NCBI GenBank assembly: GCA_964631945.1
Contig: CAZWAY010000019.1
Span: 19,657 to 83,656 of the forward strand
Reading direction: 5' to 3'
Source of the DNA: JABFRZ01 sp964631945
GTDB lineage: Bacteria > Planctomycetota > UBA1135 > GCA-002686595
Length of the DNA: 64,000 nucleotides
Shown here: one piece after another, positions 1 through 11,985 of the stretch
How positions within the stretch are numbered: the first letter of the stretch is position 1
Layout: each line of letters begins with the position of its first letter
Notes under the pieces: generated by a model
Database searches by the model: none
What the model saw: only the letters and a program-made list of their open reading frames with translations
Told to the model about the DNA's origin: nothing
Translations under genes and position numbers: made by a program

Positions 1-1567
<1,567 letters not shown>

Positions 1568-1643
1568 GGGGAGCCGCGGATGATAGAGCCCACCCGCGGC
1601 CGCCCGAAAGCCTCTCGAAGAATGGACGCCGAGCGCGCCGCGG

Positions 1644-2948
<1,305 letters not shown>

Positions 2949-3014
2949 GGTGGCTGCGGTCTGCTTTGGGCGCCCTGCGGCGCCGCGGGATCGGTGGACG
3001 AACCCCCCGCGCGG

Positions 3015-3043
3015 ATCCTATGCCGGCGCCTGGGGCAAGTGAA
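3015..3043 (-). promoter_or_regulatory. putative recA promoter
   Basis: On the minus strand TTCACT and TAGGAT are separated by exactly 17 bases, about 65 bases upstream of the recA start. The spacing and TAnnnT hexamer match other promoter-like sites in this window. I see no LexA-type palindrome here, so damage regulation is not shown. Confidence 0.4.
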
Positions 3044-3079
3044 GCTCGGGCCCGGAGACCGGCGCCACGCGCCGTGGTT

Positions 3080-3667
3080 TCAGGTGTGGCCAGAAAACGG
3101 GAAGCGCGCGACGACCTCGTAGCGGCTGCCGGCCGGGCCGAGGCGCGACTCGAACAGCGCCACCGCGTCGGGGTCCCAGTCGAGCCAGAGCTCGAGCGCC
3201 GCGAAGGCCGCCGGGACCGGCGCGCGCGGGTCGCGCGGGCGCGCCACGCTGACGTGCGGCGTGAAGGCCGCGTGCTCCTCCCCCATCCCCGAGAAGCCCG
3301 CCTCGGCCAGGCCCGCCAGCACCGCCGCGCGGCAGGCCGCCAGGCGCCCGGAGGCGGCGCGCTCGGCCACCCCGATCCACAGCACGCGCGAGCGCGACAG
3401 GCCCGGGAAGGCCCCGCCGCGGGTCAGGCGCAGCTGGGGCGCGGGGAAGTGCACCAGGGCCGGGCCCAGGGCCGCCGTCAGGCCGCGCAGGCGCTCGCGC
3501 TCGACCTCGCCCAGGAAGGCCAGCGTCAGGTGCAGGCCGGCGCCCTCCGGCCGGCGGAACTCGGCCGGTGCGAGCACGCGCTCGACCTCGGCCGCCACGC
3601 GCGCGCCGAGCTCCGCGCCCAGCGCCAGCGCCACGAAGCAGCGCGCGCGCTCGCGCGCCGAACTCAC
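3080..3667 (-). CDS. thpR: RNA 2',3'-cyclic phosphodiesterase (2H family)
   Basis: 2H-phosphoesterase of the ThpR/LigT group, which opens 2',3'-cyclic phosphates on RNA ends. Both signature motifs are present: HLTLAFLG with H46 and T48, and HVSVARPR with H138 and S140. The length of 195 residues is normal for the family. The GTG start at 3667 overlaps the TGA of the upstream sugar kinase (GTGA), implying translational coupling. The larger open frame continuing upstream is antisense-like shadow inside the kinase gene. The biological substrate is not established for this family in general. Confidence 0.9.
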   Translation of the reverse strand: MSSARERARCFVALALGAELGARVAAEVERVLAPAEFRRPEGAGLHLTLAFLGEVERERLRGLTAALGPALVHFPAPQLRLTRGGAFPGLSRSRVLWIGVAERAASGRLAACRAAVLAGLAEAGFSGMGEEHAAFTPHVSVARPRDPRAPVPAAFAALELWLDWDPDAVALFESRLGPAGSRYEVVARFPFSGHT

Positions 3668-4560
3668 GGGGTCACCAGCGAGGCCAGTTCGTTGAAGCGC
3701 GCGTCGACCCGCGCGCGCTCGACGCGCTCCAGGCCCTCGACCCCGAAGCCCTCGACGCAGAACGAGGCCGTCACGGTCCCGTACAGCATCGCGCGCCGCA
3801 GCGCCGCGGGCTCGAACTGGCCCGCCGCCAGCGTGCCCATGAAGCCGCCCGCGAACGAGTCGCCCGCCCCGGTCGGGTCGACCACGTCCTCGACCGGGTA
3901 GGCCGGCAGCGCGAAGCGCACGTCGTGCCCCAGCAGGAAGGCGCCGTGCTCGCCCTTCTTCAGGATCACGAAGCGCGGGCCCTTCTCGAGCAGCACGCGC
4001 GCGGCCTGGAACAGGTTGCGGCGCCCGGTGAGCATGCGCGCCTCCTCCTCGTTCAGCACCAGCCCGTGGATGCGGCGCAGCAGCTCCTCGAGCTCGCCCA
4101 GCTTGGTGTCGATCCACAGGTTCATGGTGTCGGCCACCACCAGCGCCGGCGCGCGCACCTGCGCCAGGGCCTTCATCTGCACCGCCGGTTGCGCGTTGGC
4201 GAGGAACACGAAGCGCGCCTCGCGCTGGGCCGCGGGCACCTTGGGATCGAAGCGCTCGAACACGTTGAGCTGCGTGTCGAGCGTGTGGCGCGTGTTCCAG
4301 TCGGCCTCGTAGCGCCCCGACCAGCGGAAGGTCTTGCCGGGGGCGATCTCGATCCCGCGCACGCCGATGCCGAGCTCGGTGAAGCGCCGCAGGACCGCGT
4401 CGGGGAAGTCCGTGCCGACCACGCCCACCAGCTCGACCGGCCCGAACAGGCGCGCGGCGTGGGCGAAGTGCGTGGCCGAGCCGCCCAGCACCTCCTTGCG
4501 CGTCTCGTAGGGCGTCTCGATCGAGTCGAAGGCCAGGGTGCCGACGGCGAGCAGGCTCAT
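3664..4560 (-). CDS. PfkB-family carbohydrate kinase
   Basis: Ribokinase-like enzyme that phosphorylates a sugar or nucleoside with ATP. The N-terminal GGSATHFA (26-33) and the C-terminal signature DPTGAGDSFAGG (228-239), with probable catalytic base D234, are intact. VLNEEEARMLTG (168-179) is another typical family segment. The length of 298 residues is normal. The stop codon overlaps the thpR start by four bases. The substrate cannot be read from sequence; the family also contains adenosine, fructose and 2-keto-3-deoxygluconate kinases. The start ATG gives MSLLAVGTLAFD, the expected first strand. Confidence 0.9.
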   Translation of the reverse strand: MSLLAVGTLAFDSIETPYETRKEVLGGSATHFAHAARLFGPVELVGVVGTDFPDAVLRRFTELGIGVRGIEIAPGKTFRWSGRYEADWNTRHTLDTQLNVFERFDPKVPAAQREARFVFLANAQPAVQMKALAQVRAPALVVADTMNLWIDTKLGELEELLRRIHGLVLNEEEARMLTGRRNLFQAARVLLEKGPRFVILKKGEHGAFLLGHDVRFALPAYPVEDVVDPTGAGDSFAGGFMGTLAAGQFEPAALRRAMLYGTVTASFCVEGFGVEGLERVERARVDARFNELASLVTP

Positions 4561-4644
4561 CAGGGGGTCGTCCGGGCGGGAGGGGGAACGCGGAGGAAGC
4601 GGGGCGAAGCGCGGGAGAGCGTAGCGCGCGCGGCGCGGAGTGCC

Positions 4645-5850
4645 CTATTCCTTGTCCTTCTCGCGCAGCTCGGAACGGCTGATCGGCATGAGCAGCGTGA
4701 AGCCGCCCAAGAGCCCGATCACCAGCTGGCTCAGGCGGAAGGTCACGCTCACCGCCACGCCCATGGCCGGGCTGGCGCCGATCATCTGGAACAGGCCGCG
4801 AAAGGCCAGCTCGCCCACGCCCCAGCCGCCGGGCGCGAGCGGCAGGGCGCTGATCAGGTTGGCGATCGGCACGACCACGAAGTAGTCGGTCAGGGTGACG
4901 CTCTCGGTCACGCCCAGCGCCAGCCCGAGCACGTACACGCCGAGCGTCACGAGCACGTGGTTCAGGACCGAGAACAGCGCCGCCACCGTCAGCGCGCCGG
5001 GCTGCTTCAGGTACACCAGCGCGGCGCGGTCGAGCGAGCGCAGCTTGTCGCCGATCGGCAGGCGGTTGACGAGCGCGCTCAGGCCGACCTTCTTGCGGAA
5101 GGACTTGCTCGCGTACAGCGCGCCCCCCAGCGCGCACAGCCCCAGGCCGATGAGCAGGCCCTTGCGCAGCGTCTCGAAGTCCTCCTCGGGCTCGAGCAGG
5201 ATCACCACCAGCGCCAGCAACGCCAGCGCCAGCATCCCGAAGATGCGGTCGACCAGCACGGTCACCAGCGCCTCGGCCCCGCGCCCGGGATTCTCGCGCG
5301 CCACGGCCACGCCCTTGACCAGGTCGCCGCCGGTCGCGCCCGGCATCACGTTGTTGAAGAACAGGCCGAGGAAGGTCAGGCGCAGCGCGTTCCACCAGCT
5401 GGTCGGACAACCCGCGTTCGCCAGCAGGCGCCACCAGCGCGTGACGATCGTCAGCGTCGACAGGAGGAACAGCGCCTCGGCCAGGCACAGGAGGCGCGTG
5501 TCCATCTCGCGGAAGGCGCGCGGCATGCCCGGGTGCCAGTCGAAGCCCGCGGCGTCGCGCGCGCTGCGACGCTTGGCCAGGATCGGCTCGCCGCGCGCGA
5601 CCGGCTCGCGCGCCCCCAGCGGCCAGCGCGCATCCAGCGCCGAGGTCTCCGGGAAGAAGCGCACCAGGTCGCCCTTCCAGTCGCCCTCGATGCGGCCCTC
5701 GAGCACGAGCTCGCTCGCGCCGCCCTCGACGTAGCTGAGCTCGTCCTTCCAGGGCAGGTTGCGCCCGACCCAGTAGAGGATCAGGAAGGCCACGGCCAGG
5801 CGCAGCACGGTGAGGAGGCGGCGCCGCCCGGGCGCGCGGGGCGCGGTCAT
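4645..5850 (-). CDS. flippase-like integral membrane protein (UPF0104 / LPG synthase TM domain)
   Basis: Membrane protein of about 401 residues resembling the transmembrane domain of lysylphosphatidylglycerol synthase (PF03706-type, often annotated flippase-like). After one N-terminal hydrophobic segment (LRLAVAFLILYWVG) there is a soluble stretch of about 90 residues, then several membrane helices. The hallmark GLFFNNVMPGATGGDLVKG and the later LPLAPGGWGVGELAFRGLF are both present. The likely role is lipid or glycolipid handling in the inner membrane, but the substrate is unknown. It starts 4 bases after the stop of the upstream lipoprotein gene, so the two form an operon. The inserted soluble loop near residues 30-120 is unusual for the family. 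Confidence 0.85.
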   Translation of the reverse strand: MTAPRAPGRRRLLTVLRLAVAFLILYWVGRNLPWKDELSYVEGGASELVLEGRIEGDWKGDLVRFFPETSALDARWPLGAREPVARGEPILAKRRSARDAAGFDWHPGMPRAFREMDTRLLCLAEALFLLSTLTIVTRWWRLLANAGCPTSWWNALRLTFLGLFFNNVMPGATGGDLVKGVAVARENPGRGAEALVTVLVDRIFGMLALALLALVVILLEPEEDFETLRKGLLIGLGLCALGGALYASKSFRKKVGLSALVNRLPIGDKLRSLDRAALVYLKQPGALTVAALFSVLNHVLVTLGVYVLGLALGVTESVTLTDYFVVVPIANLISALPLAPGGWGVGELAFRGLFQMIGASPAMGVAVSVTFRLSQLVIGLLGGFTLLMPISRSELREKDKE

Positions 5851-5854
5851 GGCG

Positions 5855-7045
5855 CTAACGCAGCGCTCCGGGGCGGCGCGCCCCCTGTTCGGACGCAGCG
5901 CCCGCGCCGCCGGAAGGCGCGGCCCGGCCGGAAGGCACGCCGCGCTCCTTGCGCGGGACGCTCGCCTGCCAGCGCGCGATCCACACCTCGGGTCGCAGCG
6001 TCAGCGGCGCGCCCGTGATCTTGGCCAGGGCCTGGCACGCGGCCGCGCTGTGCGGACCCTCGAGCGAGAGCCGCAGCACCTGCACCAGGAGCTCCTCCCA
6101 GGTGCGCGCGAAGTCCGCCGCGCTCACGCCCTCGGGCGGCGTGGGCAGGCCGCTACGCGCCACCAGCTGCAGCGCGCGCAGCGCGACCAGGCCGCGCTCC
6201 TCGACGCCCTGCATCTCGTCCGTCACGCCCCAGCGCAAGAGCGCCGCGCGCTCGCTCGGGAACGCCCGCACGGCCGACTCCAGCGCCGCCGCGCGCACGC
6301 GTCCCTGCGGATCCGTGAGCGCCGCGCGCAGCGCCAGGATCACGCAGCGCTGCGCCAGCACGTTGCGCAGCTCGCGCAGCGCTTGCAGGTGCGGCTGGCC
6401 CTCGCCGTTCTCGAGCAAGTGGTTGGCCACGCGCAGCAGCCGCAGGGCCCCGGCCCGGTCCAGCGGCAGCGCGCGGATCCCGGCGCAGACCTCGCTCAGC
6501 GAGCTGCCGGCCAGCCCGGGCGCGGCCTGGACCCCGCGCACGACCTCCAGCAGCCGGTCGAAGTGCGGCTTGAGGGCCTCGGGCGTGCTCGGCTCGCCCT
6601 CCGGCGGCGGAGCGGCCGCGGGCACCGACAGGTCGCGCGCGAGGCTGCCGAGCTCGAGCGCGCAGCGTTCGCGCGAGAGCACGTAGGTGCAGTCCACCGC
6701 CAGCCAGGCGAAGGCCCAGGCCTGCAGCCCGGCCACGCGCTCGTCGCGCCGCGCCTCGGACAGCGCCAGCACGTTGTCGAAGCACTTGCCGAGCGGGTCC
6801 TTGATGCGCTTCTCGTCGCGCTGGCGCGCCTGGAACTCGGGCCCGCCGAAGTTCGTCTTGCGGAAGGCCTGCGTCAGCAGGTACTCGAAGTCGCCGTGCA
6901 GGTTGCCGCGCCGGCGCGGCGTGCCGTCGCTCTCGTGCAGCTGCTCGAGGTTCCAGATCTTGGCCGGCGCCAGCGTGCAGGCGGCCGCCAGGAACGACAG
7001 CCCGGCCGGGACGGAGACGCGCGCGATCCAACGGGAGAGCCCCAT
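5855..7045 (-). CDS. putative lipoprotein with HEAT-like helical repeats
   Basis: 396-residue exported protein. The N-terminus MGLSRWIARVSVPAGLSFLAAACTL has a hydrophobic core ending in the lipobox LAAAC, so it is probably a lipoprotein. The rest is rich in Ala and Leu with regularly spaced helices; DPQGRVRAAALESAVRAF looks like a HEAT repeat unit. No catalytic motif is seen. HEAT-like lipoproteins usually act as scaffolds. It is the first gene of a tight pair with the flippase-like protein (4-base gap), suggesting a shared envelope function. I do not recognise a specific family. Confidence 0.7.
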   Translation of the reverse strand: MGLSRWIARVSVPAGLSFLAAACTLAPAKIWNLEQLHESDGTPRRRGNLHGDFEYLLTQAFRKTNFGGPEFQARQRDEKRIKDPLGKCFDNVLALSEARRDERVAGLQAWAFAWLAVDCTYVLSRERCALELGSLARDLSVPAAAPPPEGEPSTPEALKPHFDRLLEVVRGVQAAPGLAGSSLSEVCAGIRALPLDRAGALRLLRVANHLLENGEGQPHLQALRELRNVLAQRCVILALRAALTDPQGRVRAAALESAVRAFPSERAALLRWGVTDEMQGVEERGLVALRALQLVARSGLPTPPEGVSAADFARTWEELLVQVLRLSLEGPHSAAACQALAKITGAPLTLRPEVWIARWQASVPRKERGVPSGRAAPSGGAGAASEQGARRPGALR

Positions 7046-7112
7046 CCGCGGCGAGTCTAGCGATCCAGCTGCAGAGAGAACACGGGGCGACCAACGCTCG
7101 CCCGCGCAGGGC

Positions 7113-9203
7113 CTAGCGGTGGTCCAGCGGCGCCGTGGGCCGGCGCAGGTCGTTCTGGATGGTCGCGCGCGCGATGGGCGTGAAGCGTCCGGCGATCAGC
7201 GCGCGGGCGGTGAGCACCGAACCGGCTGGCGTGCGGCGCGGCACGATCGGCGCGAGATCGGCCAGGCCGCGCTCGTCGAGCACCCCGCGCAGGACGAGCG
7301 AGTACCCGCTCGACGCGCCCGGGAAGAGCAGGCGCAGGAACAGCGTCCAGTCCGCGCCGGGCGCGCCGCGCAGCACCAGCTGGGCGGCCTCGCCCGCGTA
7401 GGGCGCGGCGCCCAGGAAGAGCTCGGCGCTCGTGGCCGGCGTCCCGCGCTCGAAGCGGCAGGCGCGCTTGGACTTGTCGAGCCGCACCGCGGGCGTGCGC
7501 ACGCGCCCGAGGGCGTCGGCGAACAGGAGGTGCTCGTCCACCAGCTTGCCGCCGGTCCGCTGCGTGAAGTGCACGGCCTCGCCCGGGCGCGGGCGGAAGG
7601 GCCCGGTGCGGCAGGGCGTGAGCACGGCCGTGGCGTCGCCGGCGGGCGCGTCGTCGAGCACGCCCACGTCGCGCAGGTAGACCTCGAAGTCGAGGCGCGT
7701 CTCGGTCGCGCTCGCGCTGGCCGGTTCGTAGTCGAGGTAGGCGTTGATGGCGCCAACCTCGTCGCCGTCGGTGCGGCCGCCATGGCCCGGATCGTCGTCC
7801 AGGCTGAACTCGTCGAAGCGCAGGCTGGGGCGGTCGCGGCGCACCTGGCAGGTGCGCCCGATCAGCGCGCGCTCGAGCGGCTGCCAGTCGCCGTTCGGGT
7901 TGTGGGTGCGCTGGTCGAAGTAGTGCACCGCCGGACGCCCGGCCGCGGCCAGACCGCGCATCATGCCGACCGCGCTCATCCAGCCCACCGTCTCGTCGTG
8001 GCGTCCGTTGAGCGTGCGGATCACCGGCCAGTCGCGCGCGGGCTCGCGCGCGGCCATGAAGCTGGCGTTGGTGCGCTCGAGGATCGAGAGCCCGTCGCGC
8101 GTGCGCAGCCCGAGGCTCAGGGCGCCGAACAGGCGCTCGAAGGCGCCCGGGTTGCGGTAGTCGGTGGCGGTCAGGTCGTACAGGCCGTTGCGCAGCAGCG
8201 CGGCCGCGAAGCGCTCCGGGTACTCGCTCAGGAGGCTCATCCCGCCGATCGCGCCCATCGAACCGCCCACCACGTACACGCGCTCGGGGTCGTGGCGCTC
8301 GCCCAGCAGGGCCGCGGCCGCGTCCAGCGTCCAGGCCAGGCGCTGCTGCGTGAAGTTCCACACGCGCGTGTTCGCGCTGGGCACGCCCGGCAGCGCCTCC
8401 TGCGCGCCGAACCAGAAGCTCCAGCTGGTGTAGGGCACGAGGTCGCTGGGCTTCAGCAGGTCGACGTCGCTCGGGGCCTCGAAGCGGTGCGGCCAGCCGT
8501 CGGAGTACGTCTGTCCGGCGGCGTGCAGGCTCAGCAAGAGACCGTGCTTGCCGGGCGCCGTGCCCCTCTGCAGCAGGAAGTTGAAGCCGCGGCTCGGCCA
8601 GGGCGCGAGCGCCGGCTGGTAGGGCGTGTCGCGGTTCCCGACCCAGTGCGCGTACAGCGCGCCGTCCGCGCCGTTGGACTGCAGCACGGGCTCGGGCGGC
8701 GCGGGCCACTCGCTCAGGCCGACGACGGTCGCGTTCGCGCCCGGCACCAGGCCGCGGTTCTCGACCCCGGCCTGCACGCTGGTCACCGCGTACCAGGCGC
8801 GCGGCTCGAGCGCGCGCGCGCGCAGGCGCGGCGAAGGCAGCGGGCCCTCGACCGTGTACACGAACAGGCCCTGGTCGCTCGCCAGCGGCGCGCCGCCCGG
8901 TGCCACGATCCAGGTGTGCTCGCTGGCGGAGGCGAGCGAGCGCCCCTGGTTGCGCGAGCTCTGGTCGTCGACCTCGCCCAGCAGATCCGCGCGCTCCAGG
9001 TCCGCGGCCGTGCGCAGCGCTTGCGTCGCGCGATAGACGCGGTAGCGTTTCCCTGGCGCCGACAGTTCGCGCCAGGTGACGAAGGTCTGGCCCGCGCGCC
9101 ATTCGGCGCGGATCTCGCTCGCCACCGGGCCCTGGGCCGCCAGCGGAGCGGCGGAGCCGAGCGCGCACAGCGCCACCAGCAGGAGCGTTCGGGGGGAGGA
9201 CAT
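7113..9203 (-). CDS. secreted alpha/beta-hydrolase-like esterase with C-terminal extension
   Basis: 696-residue secreted protein. MSSPRTLLLVALCALGSAAPLAAQ is a clear signal peptide. The first part resembles a fibronectin-like region (TFVTWRELSAPGKRYRVYRAT). A central hydrolase fold has the nucleophile elbow GGSMGAIGG inside a PERVYVVGGSMG context typical of feruloyl-esterase or poly(3-hydroxybutyrate)-depolymerase relatives. YFDQRTHNPNGDW contains a possible catalytic His. The last 200 residues resemble a beta-rich C-terminal domain. Substrate unknown. It is divergent from the PQQ-like propeller gene, with about 240 bases between them. Confidence 0.7.
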   Translation of the reverse strand: MSSPRTLLLVALCALGSAAPLAAQGPVASEIRAEWRAGQTFVTWRELSAPGKRYRVYRATQALRTAADLERADLLGEVDDQSSRNQGRSLASASEHTWIVAPGGAPLASDQGLFVYTVEGPLPSPRLRARALEPRAWYAVTSVQAGVENRGLVPGANATVVGLSEWPAPPEPVLQSNGADGALYAHWVGNRDTPYQPALAPWPSRGFNFLLQRGTAPGKHGLLLSLHAAGQTYSDGWPHRFEAPSDVDLLKPSDLVPYTSWSFWFGAQEALPGVPSANTRVWNFTQQRLAWTLDAAAALLGERHDPERVYVVGGSMGAIGGMSLLSEYPERFAAALLRNGLYDLTATDYRNPGAFERLFGALSLGLRTRDGLSILERTNASFMAAREPARDWPVIRTLNGRHDETVGWMSAVGMMRGLAAAGRPAVHYFDQRTHNPNGDWQPLERALIGRTCQVRRDRPSLRFDEFSLDDDPGHGGRTDGDEVGAINAYLDYEPASASATETRLDFEVYLRDVGVLDDAPAGDATAVLTPCRTGPFRPRPGEAVHFTQRTGGKLVDEHLLFADALGRVRTPAVRLDKSKRACRFERGTPATSAELFLGAAPYAGEAAQLVLRGAPGADWTLFLRLLFPGASSGYSLVLRGVLDERGLADLAPIVPRRTPAGSVLTARALIAGRFTPIARATIQNDLRRPTAPLDHR

Positions 9204-9445
9204 GGACCGCGCCGCGCGCGAGCGGGGAAGGCATCGCGCCGTACGTTCCAGCCTAGGCGAAGCGGGCCGGCGCGATAGAGGGCGCGCGACGAAAGTGCGC
9301 GGGTGCGCGCAGCTCGAACGCGCGCGCGGGCGGAAGAGTTTTCCGACCAGGCCCCGCGCGCCCGCGAGTGCCGTGCTCCGCTATGCTGCGCGCCGTCGCC
9401 GCCGAGCGCGCTCTCGTTCGAACGCGCGCACCTCCCCCACCCACC

Positions 9446-10762
9446 ATGACCATGCTCTCGCTCTTCCTGCTCGCGCTGCTCGCTCCCGGCCAGGACTCCG
9501 CCTACTGGCCGCAATGGCGCGGCCCCCACGCCGACGGCGTCGCGCCCGGCGCGGCCGCGCGCGAGTGGAGCGACGACAAGGGCGTGCGCTGGAAGGTCGA
9601 GCTGCCCGGCCGCGGCGTCTCGAGCCCGATCGTGTGGGGCGACGCGCTGTTCCTCACCACCGCCGTGCCGACCGGCAAGGCGTCGCCCGCCGCCAGCCCC
9701 GAAGCCGAGCCGAGCTCGGGCCGCGGCTCCAGCTCCGGCGCGCCGGAGGAGCAGAGCTTCGAGCTGCACTGCCTCGATCGCCGCACCGGCGCGACGCGCT
9801 GGAAGGCCGTGGCCAGGGTCGCGACGCCGCACGAGGGCTACCACAAGAGCTACGGCAGCTACGCTTCGGCCTCGCCCATCACCGACGGCAAGCGCGTGTA
9901 CGTGAGCTTCGGCTCGCAGGGCGTCTTCGCCTACGACTTCGCGGGCAAGCTGCTGTGGAGCCACGACCCCGGCCTCAAGCTCGCGATGCGCAACTCCTTC
10001 GGCGAGGGCCTCGCGCCGGTCCTGGCCGGCGACGTCCTGGTGCAGGTCGCCGACCAGGAGCAGGGCTCGTGCGTCTTCGCGCTCGACAAGGCGAGCGGCA
10101 AGGAACTCTGGCGCGCCGCGCGCGACGAGCCCTCGACCTGGGCCACGCCGCTCGTGACCGAGGTGGGCGGCGTTTCGCAGGTCGTGACCGCCGGCACCAC
10201 GCACACGCGCGCCTACGCGCCGGCCTCGGGCAAGCTCCTCTGGCAAGCCGGCGGCGTGGGCGTGAACGCGATCCCGGCCGTGGTGCGCGCCGCTGATCTG
10301 GTGCTCGTGATGTCGGGCTACCGCGAGGCCAAGATCCTCGCGCTCGACCTCGGCGCCAAGCCGTCCGCGCAGGGCGAGCTCGCCGCCGACGCGCTCGCCT
10401 GGAGCGCCACCCAGGGCTGCGCCTACACCGCCTCACCGGTGCTGCACGACGGTCTCTACTACACCGTCACCGATCGCGGCCTGATCTCCTGCTTCGACGC
10501 CGCCACCGGCGAGCCGAACTACCTCGAGGAACGCCTGCCGCGCGGCAGCACGCTCAAGTCGTCCCCGATCGCCGCGGGCGAGTTCCTGTACGTCCCGACC
10601 GAGGCCGGCGAGGTGCACCTGATCCGGCTCGGCCCGGAGTACGAGGTCGCCGGCACCAACGTCCTGAGCGAGCAGGTGTTCGTGTCGTCCCCGGCGTGGG
10701 CGGAGGGAGACCTGTTCCTGCGCAGCCTGACGCACCTCTTCTGCATCGGGTCGGGGAAGTGA
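9446..10762 (+). CDS. secreted PQQ-like beta-propeller protein
   Basis: 438-residue exported beta-propeller of the PQQ-like / BamB-like repeat class common in Planctomycetota. The ATG at 9446 gives the signal peptide MTMLSLFLLALLAPGQD; the frame extends 26 codons further upstream but that segment does not look like a leader. The mature start YWPQWRGPHADGVA is the characteristic planctomycete opening. Repeats carry W or F/DxxTG-type turns such as LDRRTGATRWKA, LDKASGKELWRA and FDAATGEPNYLEE. No dehydrogenase catalytic residues are evident, so it is probably a binding scaffold rather than a quinoprotein enzyme. Its stop overlaps the start of the next small gene (GTGA). Confidence 0.85.
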   Translation: MTMLSLFLLALLAPGQDSAYWPQWRGPHADGVAPGAAAREWSDDKGVRWKVELPGRGVSSPIVWGDALFLTTAVPTGKASPAASPEAEPSSGRGSSSGAPEEQSFELHCLDRRTGATRWKAVARVATPHEGYHKSYGSYASASPITDGKRVYVSFGSQGVFAYDFAGKLLWSHDPGLKLAMRNSFGEGLAPVLAGDVLVQVADQEQGSCVFALDKASGKELWRAARDEPSTWATPLVTEVGGVSQVVTAGTTHTRAYAPASGKLLWQAGGVGVNAIPAVVRAADLVLVMSGYREAKILALDLGAKPSAQGELAADALAWSATQGCAYTASPVLHDGLYYTVTDRGLISCFDAATGEPNYLEERLPRGSTLKSSPIAAGEFLYVPTEAGEVHLIRLGPEYEVAGTNVLSEQVFVSSPAWAEGDLFLRSLTHLFCIGSGK

Positions 10763-11031
10763 ACGGAGACGACGCCCTCGAGCGCAACCTCGGCGAACAG
10801 CCGATCGCCGCCCTGCTCCTGCGCCTGGGCCTCACCCCCCACGCCCTCGTGGCCGCCTCGAGGGCCCAGCTCACCCACAAGACGGTCCAGCGCGCCTGCA
10901 AGGGGCGTCGGTTGACGCCGAGCGCGCAGCGCAAGGTGTTGGAGGCGCTGAATGCGTGTGCGGGGGGGAGCTATGGGTTGACGGAGCTCTTCAGCTACGG
11001 GGAAGAGCTAAGAACCGAGCCGGAGGGCTGA
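10759..11031 (+). CDS. small helix-turn-helix-like protein, coupled to the propeller gene
   Basis: 90-residue protein beginning with GTG at 10759, overlapping the TGA of the propeller gene. The core LGLTPHALVAASRAQLTHKTVQRACKGRRLTP, given here as LGLTPHALVAASRAQLTHKT followed by VQRACKGRRLTP, looks like an HTH unit: a helix, a turn, then a basic recognition helix, followed by SAQRKVLEALNA. This suggests nucleic-acid binding. I cannot name the family with certainty. Coupled translation with a secreted propeller is odd and may only reflect compact gene order. Confidence 0.65.
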   Translation: MNGDDALERNLGEQPIAALLLRLGLTPHALVAASRAQLTHKTVQRACKGRRLTPSAQRKVLEALNACAGGSYGLTELFSYGEELRTEPEG

Positions 11032-11076
11032 TCCGGTCAAGGTTGATTCCCCTCGATGACGGTGGAATTCTGACCT

Positions 11077-11985
11077 TCAACCTGCATCGCCGAAGCGCTC
11101 CCACTTCCAGCGGAGCAACTCCGGATCGGGTTGATGGGCAACTGCGCGAGGCTTCCGAATCTTCTCCCCGTTCAAGCCCTGGATGCCGTGGCGCAGCATG
11201 GGACCGTCGACTTGCTCGAGAACATCACGTCGCACCCGGATGCGCAGCTCGGTCGGATGGATGCCCAGGACCCCGACATCGAAGGCGGCGTGATGGATCT
11301 TGCAGAGTGAGATCCCGTTGAAGACCTCGGGCGCCCCTCCAGCCGAATCGGGCTTGATGTGCGCTGCGTCGAGAAGGTCCCGTTCGCGCAAGCGACACAT
11401 GGCGCACTGCTCCATGTAGGCCCTCAACACGCGCTCTCGGAAGCCACGTTGGTGAAGCCTCGTCTGAACGAGGCGCGTGGCGTATTGCCGCCGCGCCTTC
11501 GGGTCCGTGATGCTGGCTCCACCCAGCGGGCCGCTCAGTTGAACTCCACTGAATGAGAGCCCCGCCTCCGCCTGCACCCAGAACCGCAGGTTCTCGACCT
11601 CGTCGGCAACGATCAGCACAGGCCAGGTGGCGAGGTACCTCCCTTCCACGACCGCATGGAAGTAGACGAGCGGAATCCTGTCTTGCATGCACCGCCGGAG
11701 CCCACGGTTCTCGACATGCTGTGGGTCCTTCCCGCGATAGCTGTATGCAATCTGATCCTCGATCACCCGATCGTGGTACGGAGAACCCAGGCTGGTGCGG
11801 ATACTCAGCGGCAGGTCGCACACCGCCGGCTTGAAGATGCCCTGCTGGCTCAGCAGGGGAACGCGCATTCCCTCGTGCTGGAACCCGCGCGCGAGCAGCT
11901 TCCATTCCAGCACGTCGCCGTGAACGCGCTCCTGCTCGGCGAGCCACTCGAAAGCCTGACTTCTGACATGCTGGTCCCTCGACAC
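11077..11985 (-). CDS. HNH endonuclease (putative restriction-type)
   Basis: 302-residue protein with a C-terminal HNH nuclease domain: C194-x2-C197, AAHIKP (H209), N223 and C228-x2-H231-H232. This is the zinc-containing HNH arrangement seen in McrA-like and putative restriction endonucleases. The N-terminal 180 residues form a separate conserved domain typical of stand-alone HNH proteins, so the gene looks full length. The GTG at 11985 is the only possible start before the in-frame stop at 12094-12096. The region is visibly less GC-rich and has different codon use from its neighbours, and lies downstream of the ssrA 3' end, a common integration target. Probably horizontally acquired defence or mobile DNA cargo. 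Confidence 0.8.
   Translation of the reverse strand: MSRDQHVRSQAFEWLAEQERVHGDVLEWKLLARGFQHEGMRVPLLSQQGIFKPAVCDLPLSIRTSLGSPYHDRVIEDQIAYSYRGKDPQHVENRGLRRCMQDRIPLVYFHAVVEGRYLATWPVLIVADEVENLRFWVQAEAGLSFSGVQLSGPLGGASITDPKARRQYATRLVQTRLHQRGFRERVLRAYMEQCAMCRLRERDLLDAAHIKPDSAGGAPEVFNGISLCKIHHAAFDVGVLGIHPTELRIRVRRDVLEQVDGPMLRHGIQGLNGEKIRKPRAVAHQPDPELLRWKWERFGDAG

Noticed and set aside
2949..3014. LexA operator for recA
   Set aside because: No CTGT-N8-ACAG or GAAC-N4-GTTC palindrome was found.
11035..11060. Similarity of ggttgattccc to the ssrA 3' end as an attachment site
   Set aside because: Only about 11 bases match with one deletion, and the orientation is inverted relative to ssrA, which does not fit a direct att repeat.
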